Positions 6,102-11,463 of a DNA stretch of 11,463 bases are shown piece by piece; position 1 is the stretch's first letter, and each line of letters begins with the position of its first letter. This stretch comes from Desulfovibrio sp. (lineage in GTDB: Bacteria; Desulfobacterota; Desulfovibrionia; Desulfovibrionales; Desulfovibrionaceae): contig JAQVZK010000034.1 in the NCBI GenBank assembly GCA_028708195.1, positions 1-11,463 on the forward strand. Direction: 5' to 3'. The notes below the pieces were generated by a model. That model did no database searches, was not told the DNA's origin, and worked only from the letters and a program-made list of their open reading frames with translations. A program made the translations under genes and the position numbers.

Positions 6102-6135
6102 GTAATTTAAAATATAGCATAATATCATTCATGGT

Positions 6136-6163
6136 ACGGGCTGACCGCAATGCGTCAGCCCGT
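6136..6163 (+). terminator. Strong hairpin after the DUF721 gene
   Basis: ACGGGCTGAC (6136-6145) pairs perfectly with GTCAGCCCGT (6154-6163) over an eight-base loop, 35 bases after the DUF721 stop. There is no T run, so termination may be partial or factor-assisted. Confidence 0.5.
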
Positions 6164-6509
6164 GCGGCTGCTCTTGCCTGCCAGGCAACTCCTGCCAGTT
6201 TTAGCTCTTGTTTCTGGCTTTTTGAGCCCCCCGCAGCGCTGCAAGCCCTTGTGTGGAGCTATACAGGCATGCCGCGCCCACAGCGACAGAATTTATGAAA
6301 AAGTATGGTTAACCGCAAGACTATTTCAAGAGATATTATTTATTTTAATGATATATATTAGTGCGTTGCAGTATGCATTGAATATTTCTTCATGCGATTT
6401 TGTTGTTTGCTTGCTGTTGTTGTTGACAACCGTTTGCATGCAATGCTAGCTTTCTTCAAGCGTTACCCACCTACGCCTAATTGGTGGGAAAGAGCACGCG
6501 GAGGGTTGA
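6164..6509. other. Gene-free interval with AT-rich half
   Basis: Nothing convincingly coding lies here. An open frame of 99 codons from 6150 has no ribosome-binding site and begins inside the preceding hairpin. From about 6290 to 6450 the base composition is clearly more AT-rich than the flanking genes. The promoter candidate for the 6510 gene lies at its right side. Confidence 0.5.
6423..6452 (+). promoter_or_regulatory. Promoter candidate for the 6510 gene
   Basis: A perfect -35 hexamer TTGACA (6423-6428) is followed after 18 bases by TAGCTT (6447-6452), a weak -10 with three of six matches. It would give a leader of about 50 bases before the ATG at 6510. Confidence 0.4.
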
Positions 6510-6887
6510 ATGAACGTGCAGAAAATTATGGAAGACATTTGTCTCAAGCACGACAACGGCAGCGACTTCAGTTTTCGTGGCCGGCTTTTTTCTGAGTGCT
6601 CGTGGTATGACGAGGCACTTGGCATGCTCACCCGTCAAAAGCTTTATGTGACTGATACCAACGAACAGGTGTACTATATTGTACGATCGTCAGGGCAGGA
6701 GCGCAGCCGCCATGCGTACCGTCTTGCTGTACGTGGTGATAACTGCGTAATTCATAACGGTATGGCCGAGATGTCTTTGCAGTTCGATATGCTTATGCTG
6801 GCCGTGCGCGGCCTTTGCGGGCTTGAAGCGGGCGCAACGCCCACTCTTTCTATGGTGGAAGAAATGCTCAAGGCGGCGAACGCCTGA
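6510..6887 (+). CDS. Hypothetical protein, 125 residues
   Basis: I do not recognise a family. The start is firm: GGAGGG lies four bases before the ATG, and the frame is closed 23 bases before a textbook terminator. The protein looks soluble, with no signal peptide or membrane segment. It reads as a small alpha/beta fold: charged N-terminal helix (MNVQKIMEDICLKH), alternating beta-like stretches (QKLYVTDTNEQVYYIVRSSG, then YRLAVRGDNCVIHNG), a hydrophobic helix (FDMLMLAVRGLCGL) and a C-terminal helix (SMVEEMLKAA). It has four cysteines (in ICLK, ECSW, NCVI and LCGL) with no metal-binding spacing. It stands alone between non-coding stretches with its own promoter and terminator, so it is probably a monocistronic gene. 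Confidence 0.8.
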   Translation: MNVQKIMEDICLKHDNGSDFSFRGRLFSECSWYDEALGMLTRQKLYVTDTNEQVYYIVRSSGQERSRHAYRLAVRGDNCVIHNGMAEMSLQFDMLMLAVRGLCGLEAGATPTLSMVEEMLKAANA

Positions 6888-6910
6888 TACTTCCACATTT
6901 CTTGATTTGT

Positions 6911-6947
6911 AAGAGGCGACCCTTCGGGGTCGCCTCTTTGCGTTTTT
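6911..6947 (+). terminator. Intrinsic terminator of the 6510 gene
   Basis: A perfect 12-bp stem, AAGAGGCGACCC (6911-6922) with GGGTCGCCTCTT (6927-6938), closed by a stable TTCG tetraloop and followed by TTTGCGTTTTT. On the minus strand no T run follows, so it serves the plus strand. Confidence 0.93.
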
Positions 6948-7209
6948 GTTGTCAGCGTTGTCATTCTAGAGTTTTTCAATAGAAGGCAGGGGGTAAGCCG
7001 CATTGCCGATCTGCGGGACGGCTTTTAACGCAACAGTTCTGCGATTATGGGTTGGGGCCTTGCGTTAATTTAATTTGGGTACCAGGGCGGGGTACTTTTC
7101 GTGACCTACTGAATCCAAAACAACCCAAATCACTAAGCGCCCCTCCCCTACAAAGCAATCCGACGCACAAAAAAGTTCTCTCCACAAGCATGCCATTCAC
7201 GGCGCCGGG
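6948..7209. other. Non-coding interval with stacked inverted repeats
   Basis: No gene is supported. Three inverted repeats follow each other: AAGCCG (6995-7000) with CGGCTT (7019-7024), containing an alternative CCGCA/TGCGG pairing; TTAACGCAA (7025-7033) with TTGCGTTAA (7060-7068); and GTACC (7079-7083) with GGTAC (7091-7095) followed by four T residues. No good terminator for the minus-strand membrane gene ending at 7210 was found. A small structured RNA is possible but unproven. Confidence 0.45.
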
Positions 7210-8115
7210 TTAGTCAGTTGTTTCAGGCAGGGCCTTTTGGCCGTCACTGGTGGGGGGGTCGGTTCGGGGCAGGGGCGTGAAATAGTTGGTGCCCCAGGTG
7301 AGTGCCAGCACAAAAACCGCAGCAAAAAGTCCTATGGCCGGGCTCCATAGCGGCGATGCAGAGAGTGACAACCGCATAAGCAGGGTGCCAATAACAAAGC
7401 CAGAATTGCGAAATACCGCATGAAAGGCGGGCATATAGCGTTGTGCAATGAGTACCAGGGTGATGTCTGAAAAAATCAGGATCGTGTACAGGGTTTCAAA
7501 AAAGCTCTGGCCGTTGCCTGTGGTAACGAAAAGAACGACATCCCGCACGGCGACGCCCAAAAAAATGATAAAAAGCAGCAGGGCCAGAAGTTTTTTGCTC
7601 ATGACATAGCGCATGCGCAGTTCCGGTGAAGAAATGAAGTGCATGTGCCTGCGGGCGATGCGTTTGTACAGGCCAAGGCACATGTATACCAGCAGGGCCC
7701 CTGCGCCTGAAACGGCAATTAAGAACACAGGCATCATGTCGCTGGCCACGCTGACGGGTTCTGGCAGGTGGGCCAGTTCTTTGAAAGCATTGCGCAGCAG
7801 AATGAGTGTGAGAATCTCAAATTGTTTGCCCATAGACTGTGAAAGGGAGCTTGGTATAACGAGAATGAGGCTCATAACCTCAAGCACCAATATGAGCGTG
7901 AAAGCCAGGTGGATGGCGTAAAAATGGCTGGTGGGCGTGACCGATGTGAGCCAGGGAGGCAACAGGCCCTGTCTGTTCAGTTCAATGCCGAGCAGGGCCA
8001 GCAGGTAGACCCAGAGGATTAAGAAGGCCACACGCCTTTGGGTATCCGGGCGTTCCCAACTGTGTTGCAACCAGTCGAAAACGTCAGTAAGAGGCTGCAA
8101 TTTTTCAATAAACAT
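7210..8115 (-). CDS. Multi-pass inner-membrane protein of unknown function
   Basis: A 301-residue protein with six or seven predicted membrane helices at about 29-45, 66-88, 128-150, 176-197, 206-224, 238-252 and 257-276. Cytosolic features include SMGKQFEILTLILLRNAFKE (94-113), a basic loop YKRIARRHMHF (150-160) and a polar proline-rich tail (280-301). I recognise no transporter or channel signature and no cysteine pair or cofactor motif, so no function is given. The start at 8115 is preferred over upstream in-frame codons (to 8295) because GAGGAG precedes it and because the promoter with its palindrome lies at 8169-8196, within that upstream extension. Transcription is monocistronic and divergent from the oxidoreductase at 8396. 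The structured promoter suggests tight control. Confidence 0.85.
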   Translation of the reverse strand: MFIEKLQPLTDVFDWLQHSWERPDTQRRVAFLILWVYLLALLGIELNRQGLLPPWLTSVTPTSHFYAIHLAFTLILVLEVMSLILVIPSSLSQSMGKQFEILTLILLRNAFKELAHLPEPVSVASDMMPVFLIAVSGAGALLVYMCLGLYKRIARRHMHFISSPELRMRYVMSKKLLALLLFIIFLGVAVRDVVLFVTTGNGQSFFETLYTILIFSDITLVLIAQRYMPAFHAVFRNSGFVIGTLLMRLSLSASPLWSPAIGLFAAVFVLALTWGTNYFTPLPRTDPPTSDGQKALPETTD

Positions 8116-8168
8116 ATTTTGTGACACTCCTCTGAGCAAACATTGGTTGCCATGCCATGCGCTGAAAA

Positions 8169-8196
8169 AGCATAGCCGCACGCGGCTAAATGTCAA
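8169..8196 (-). promoter_or_regulatory. Promoter of the membrane-protein gene
   Basis: On the minus strand a perfect -35 TTGACA (8196-8191) is followed after 16 bases by TATGCT (8174-8169), four of six matches to the -10 consensus. The predicted transcription start near 8162 gives a leader of about 46 bases. Confidence 0.65.
8173..8188. promoter_or_regulatory. Palindromic operator within the promoter spacer
   Basis: TAGCCGC (8173-8179) and GCGGCTA (8182-8188) are perfect seven-base arms around AC. The palindrome fills the space between the -35 and -10 hexamers and overlaps the -10 edge. A bound dimer would block RNA polymerase, or, as for MerR-type regulators, distort the spacer. The factor is unknown. 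Confidence 0.65.
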
Positions 8197-8207
8197 AGAC
8201 AGCTTTG

Positions 8208-8223
8208 TGTCAGGCCCCTGACA
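8208..8223. promoter_or_regulatory. Second palindrome upstream of the -35
   Basis: TGTCAGGCCCCTGACA has perfect seven-base arms around CC. An alternative, longer pairing of CTTTGT (8203-8208) with ACAAAG (8221-8226) encloses it. It begins 12 bases upstream of the -35 hexamer of the membrane-protein gene, a usual place for an activator. It is also about 170 bases upstream of the divergent oxidoreductase. Confidence 0.5.
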
Positions 8224-8395
8224 AAGGAGAAAATTTTTTGGCAATGGCTTGAATTGCGCTAACATGGCCCCGCCATACGGTTCTTTTGCAGCCACTTGCC
8301 TTCCGCGCGCATTGAACGTAGAAAAAGGGCTTCCCCCAAAATCATCTCTCTGTCATGTTAAAAGATTGCCACAGTGCCTACGAGGTTAGACCGCC

Positions 8396-11300
8396 ATGCC
8401 CCATAAGGGTCCGCATATTTCCATTTCTCCCGACTATGTGGTGAACCGTATCCTGCGCATCAATATAGATGACTTTGCCGAATGGCCAGAATCTGTGCGC
8501 AACCTTGCCATCGCCATAGCCGAAGAACTTTTTCTGGTGGCTTACAATCCTTTCATTGACGCTGACACCGTGCGCGGCAGCGTGCGCGCGAGCTTTGAAA
8601 AGGAAGCCGTTTCTCTGGCGCATTATTATGCCACGGCCATTGGCGAGGGCATCACCATGTTCTGGTCGGCCCACCAGGCCGAAATGGAATTCAGAGAAAA
8701 GCTCATTGACGCCTTGGGCGACATACTGCCTGCGGAGTGTGTCTTGACCAATCCCGGCGCGCTGGTGGAATCCGCCACCGACGCTACGGACTTGCGCATG
8801 GAGCTGCCCCTGCTTGTGGTTGAACCCGATACCACCGAGCAGGTGGCCGAGCTTGTGAAGCTGGCCAATGACATGAAGTTTGCCCTGATCCCTCGCGGCG
8901 GTGGGTCGGGCATGACGGGCGGCGCCGTGCCCGCGCGCAAGCGCACTCTTATTGTGAGCCTCACCCGGCTGACGCGTGTGGGCGCCGTTGATATGAAGGA
9001 CATGACGGTTACCTGTCAGGCCGGGGCCATCACCCAGACTGTCATAAACGCCGTTGACGCGGCGGGGGCCCTTTTTTCTGTAGACCCGGCCTCCAAGCAG
9101 GCCTCGTCCATCGGCGGCAATATTTCAGAAAACGCCGGCGGCCCAATGGCCTTTGAATACGGTACCACGCTGGACAACCTGCTGTGGTGGCGCATGGTGA
9201 CGCCCACCGGCGAAATCATCACCATCGAACGCGAAAATCATCCGCGCCATAAGATTCTTTCCACAGAAACCGCGGTTTTTGTGGTCAAGGACGTGAGCGG
9301 CGGCGTGCGCAACGTGGTGCACCTGCGCGGCGATGAAATCCGCCTGCCGGGCCTTGGCAAGGACGTGACCAACAAGGCTCTGGGCGGGCTGCCCGGTATG
9401 CAGAAAGAAGGCGTTGACGGCATTATTACCGAAGCCTGTTTTATTTTGCACCCCAAGCCGAAGTACAGTCGCGTCATGGTGCTGGAGTTCTTTGGCCGGT
9501 CAATGCACCCGGCTGCCGTGGTGGTGCGTGAGCTGGTGGCCCTGCGTAACCGTATTCGCGAAGAAGGCGATTACGCGCACCTTTCGGCTATGGAAGAATT
9601 TAACGCCAAGTACGTTCAGGCCATCGAATACAAGCGCAAGTCTGAAAAATACGAAGGCTCGCCCATTTCGGTCATTATTCTTCAGGTGGACGGCGACGAC
9701 GCCTACTTGCTGGACACCTGCGTGGGCGACATCGTCAGCGTGGTGGAACAGCAGGAAAATGTGGACATCATTGTGGCTGCCGACGACAAGGAAGGCGAAC
9801 GCTTCTGGGAGGACCGCCACAAGCTTTCGGCCATAGCCAAGCGTACCTCCGGCTTCAAGCTCAATGAAGACGTTGTTATTCCTATGGACCGCATCCCGGA
9901 CTTCGCGCTTTTTCTTGAGCAGATAAACCTTGAGTGCACCGCAGGGGCCTACCGCCACGCCCTGCAGGAAGTGGGGCGGCTGCCCGGCTATCCGATGGAA
10001 GACAAGGACTTTAACCGCGAATTTTCGCAGGCCTCCAAGGCGGCGTCGGGTGACATTTCTGCCGCCGACGTGTCGGATAGGGAAATGGCCGGGCGTGCTG
10101 ATGCCTTTCTTGAAAACCTGAAAGAAAAATATCCGCACCTCTCCAAAAAGATTGTCAAGATTCACGAGTACATGAACGCCAGCCGCATTGTTGTGGCCAG
10201 CCACATGCACGCCGGTGACGGCAACTGCCATGTGAACATTCCCGTGAACTCCAACGATGCCCAGATGCTGGAAGAAGCCGAAGAAGCCGCGGCCCGCGTC
10301 ATGGCCGAATGTCAGGAAATGGGCGGCGAAGTCTCGGGCGAGCACGGCATTGGCATCACCAAGATTGCCTTTTTCAGCAAAGAAAAGATGGACGCCCTGC
10401 GGGCCTTCAAAGAACGCGTGGACCCCCGCGACGTCATGAATCCCGCCAAGCTGGTCTACCGTGACCTGCCCGTGCGCCCCTTTACCTTCTCCTTCAACCG
10501 TCTTATCCGCGATATTCGCGAAAGCGGTTTGCCGGACAAGGACAAGCTCATCCATCTGCTCACGTCCATTCAGGTGTGCACGCGCTGCGGCAAATGCAAG
10601 CAGGTCTGCTCCATGTGCTATCCCGAGCGCTCCATGCAGTACCACCCGCGCAACAAGAACATGGTGCTGGGTATGCTTTTGGAGGCCGTGTATTATTCGC
10701 AGGTCAACAAGGGCCGCATCGACGACCGCCTGCTCAAGTGGATGCGTGACCTGGTGGAGCACTGCACTGCCTGTGGCCGCTGCATGTCCAACTGCCCGGT
10801 CAAGATTCCCTCCGGCGAGGTGGCATTGACCCTGCGTGCCCTGCTGGAACACGAGGGCGCGGGCGGGCACCCCATCAAGGGGCGCGCACTGGAGTGGCTC
10901 GGCCGCGACATTGCGCACCGGGCACCCAAGGCCGCCAAGGTGGCCTCGCTGGGCCAGAAGATGCAAAACAAGTTTCTTGGTTTTGTGCCCGAAGTCTGGA
11001 AGCGCCGCATGCAAAACCCGCTTTTCTCCGGACGCGGCCCCAAGATGGGCTATACCAACCTTTATGAATCCCTCAAGTTGCACAGGGGCGCTGTTTTTGC
11101 CCCTGAAGAGCCAACGCCGGGCATGCCTCTGGTCCTCTACTTTCCCGGTTGCGGGGGGGCGCTCTTTTATGACCGCATAGGTGTGTCTTCCATAATGCTG
11201 CTGCTCAAGGCAGGTTTTGCCGTGGCAGTGCCGCCTAGGCACATGTGTTGCGGCTTCCCCGTACTGGCAGCAGGAATGGACACGGCCTTTGAAGACAATA

Positions 11301-11463
11301 TGGCCCAGAATCGCCAGTATCTGGCATCCATGCTGCGCAACCTGACCAAGCAGGGCTTTGACTGCAAGTATTTGGTCACGGCCTGCGGTTCCTGCCGCGA
11401 CGGGCTGGAGCGTATGGACATGCAGGCGCAGTTCCCTGATCTTGTGATGCGCGATGTGGCGCA
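8396..11463 (+). CDS. FAD/iron-sulfur/CCG-domain oxidoreductase, D-lactate dehydrogenase-like (3' truncated)
   Basis: At least 1022 residues; the frame runs off the right edge. Order: an N-terminal extension (1-135); a FAD-binding type 4 domain with PRGGGSGMTGG (166-176) and NISENAGGP (242-250); a GlcD/DLD-type C-terminal oxidase domain with HAGDGNCH (605-612) and GEHGIG (648-653), ending near VDPRDVMNPAKL; two [4Fe-4S] motifs, C728-x2-C731-x2-C734-x3-C738 and C790-x2-C793-x2-C796-x3-C800-P; then a CCG domain with C919, C951-C952-G953 and C997-x2-C1000, as in heterodisulfide reductase HdrD-type proteins. The architecture indicates oxidation of a 2-hydroxyacid such as D-lactate or glycolate by FAD, with electrons passed through Fe-S clusters to a membrane or thiol carrier. 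Substrate is inference. GAGGT lies nine bases before the ATG. No signal peptide, so cytosolic. The first cluster is followed by an extra C741. Confidence 0.92.
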   Translation, partial: MPHKGPHISISPDYVVNRILRINIDDFAEWPESVRNLAIAIAEELFLVAYNPFIDADTVRGSVRASFEKEAVSLAHYYATAIGEGITMFWSAHQAEMEFREKLIDALGDILPAECVLTNPGALVESATDATDLRMELPLLVVEPDTTEQVAELVKLANDMKFALIPRGGGSGMTGGAVPARKRTLIVSLTRLTRVGAVDMKDMTVTCQAGAITQTVINAVDAAGALFSVDPASKQASSIGGNISENAGGPMAFEYGTTLDNLLWWRMVTPTGEIITIERENHPRHKILSTETAVFVVKDVSGGVRNVVHLRGDEIRLPGLGKDVTNKALGGLPGMQKEGVDGIITEACFILHPKPKYSRVMVLEFFGRSMHPAAVVVRELVALRNRIREEGDYAHLSAMEEFNAKYVQAIEYKRKSEKYEGSPISVIILQVDGDDAYLLDTCVGDIVSVVEQQENVDIIVAADDKEGERFWEDRHKLSAIAKRTSGFKLNEDVVIPMDRIPDFALFLEQINLECTAGAYRHALQEVGRLPGYPMEDKDFNREFSQASKAASGDISAADVSDREMAGRADAFLENLKEKYPHLSKKIVKIHEYMNASRIVVASHMHAGDGNCHVNIPVNSNDAQMLEEAEEAAARVMAECQEMGGEVSGEHGIGITKIAFFSKEKMDALRAFKERVDPRDVMNPAKLVYRDLPVRPFTFSFNRLIRDIRESGLPDKDKLIHLLTSIQVCTRCGKCKQVCSMCYPERSMQYHPRNKNMVLGMLLEAVYYSQVNKGRIDDRLLKWMRDLVEHCTACGRCMSNCPVKIPSGEVALTLRALLEHEGAGGHPIKGRALEWLGRDIAHRAPKAAKVASLGQKMQNKFLGFVPEVWKRRMQNPLFSGRGPKMGYTNLYESLKLHRGAVFAPEEPTPGMPLVLYFPGCGGALFYDRIGVSSIMLLLKAGFAVAVPPRHMCCGFPVLAAGMDTAFEDNMAQNRQYLASMLRNLTKQGFDCKYLVTACGSCRDGLERMDMQAQFPDLVMRDVA

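Noticed and set aside
5490..6128. A 212-codon minus-strand frame
   Set aside because: It is antisense to the DUF721 gene and overlaps the sahR promoter region; no family features.
6150..6449. A 99-codon plus-strand frame with a hydrophobic N-terminus
   Set aside because: It starts inside the hairpin after the DUF721 gene, has no ribosome-binding site, and crosses a sharp composition change.
8240..8262. A possible sigma-54 promoter (TGGC...TTGC) before the oxidoreductase
   Set aside because: The distance between the GG and GC dinucleotides does not match the required ten bases in any alignment.
8116..8295. An N-terminal extension of the membrane protein to 361 residues
   Set aside because: The extension includes the promoter and both palindromes, is not membrane-like or conserved-looking, and the GAGGAG site favours the ATG at 8115.
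9500..11242. A 580-codon open frame on the minus strand
   Set aside because: It is antisense to the FAD/Fe-S oxidoreductase, whose catalytic and cluster motifs all lie in the plus frame. The antisense product is rich in H, A, V and G with no recognisable domain.

Overview
The window looks like chromosomal DNA from a sulfate reducer close to Desulfovibrio. Three things point that way: a GC-rich background with AT-rich intergenic islands; a SahR-type regulator (ArsR winged helix fused to a SAM-binding methyltransferase domain) directly upstream of ahcY; and a very large FAD/iron-sulfur/CCG oxidoreductase of the kind found among lactate and glycolate dehydrogenases in these bacteria. This is a judgement from gene content and order, not a database match. 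No tRNA, rRNA, CRISPR array, transposase or prophage gene was found.

Layout. Positions 119-2432 (minus) hold a tightly spaced run: rnhA, a Gate-domain membrane protein with a cytosolic-type CxxC linker, a nine-cysteine C_GCAxxG_C_C protein, and a ubiquitin-like ThiS/MoaD-type protein. The last three form a thiol-rich, functionally uncharacterised cassette. Positions 2433-3001 are non-coding and carry several hairpins, including the probable ahcY terminator. Positions 3002-5431 (minus) hold sahR then ahcY, the S-adenosylhomocysteine (SAH) recycling unit, with a visible promoter and palindromic operator in front of sahR. Divergent to it is a DUF721 (DciA-like) gene at 5571-6101 (plus), whose leader contains an intrinsic-terminator-like hairpin.

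After a 400-base gap that turns AT-rich, an isolated 125-residue hypothetical gene (6510-6887, plus) has its own promoter candidate and a textbook terminator. Positions 6948-7209 are non-coding but hold stacked inverted repeats. At 7210-8115 (minus) is a multi-pass membrane protein of unknown function. Its promoter has a perfect-armed palindrome filling the -35/-10 spacer and a second palindrome just upstream. Divergent from it, 8396 to the right edge (plus) encodes the FAD/Fe-S/CCG oxidoreductase, at least 1022 residues and cut by the window.

How the genes fit together. SahR and AhcY make a self-contained module: AhcY hydrolyses SAH, and SahR is expected to sense SAH and control transcription. 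The 8396 gene is an electron-transfer dehydrogenase of the D-lactate/2-hydroxyacid type, fitting a lactate-oxidising sulfate reducer. The Gate/C_GCAxxG/ThiS-like trio is the best candidate for an undescribed system: a membrane carrier, a thiol-rich redox or metal protein and a sulfur-carrier-fold protein under common transcription. Its substrate cannot be told from sequence.
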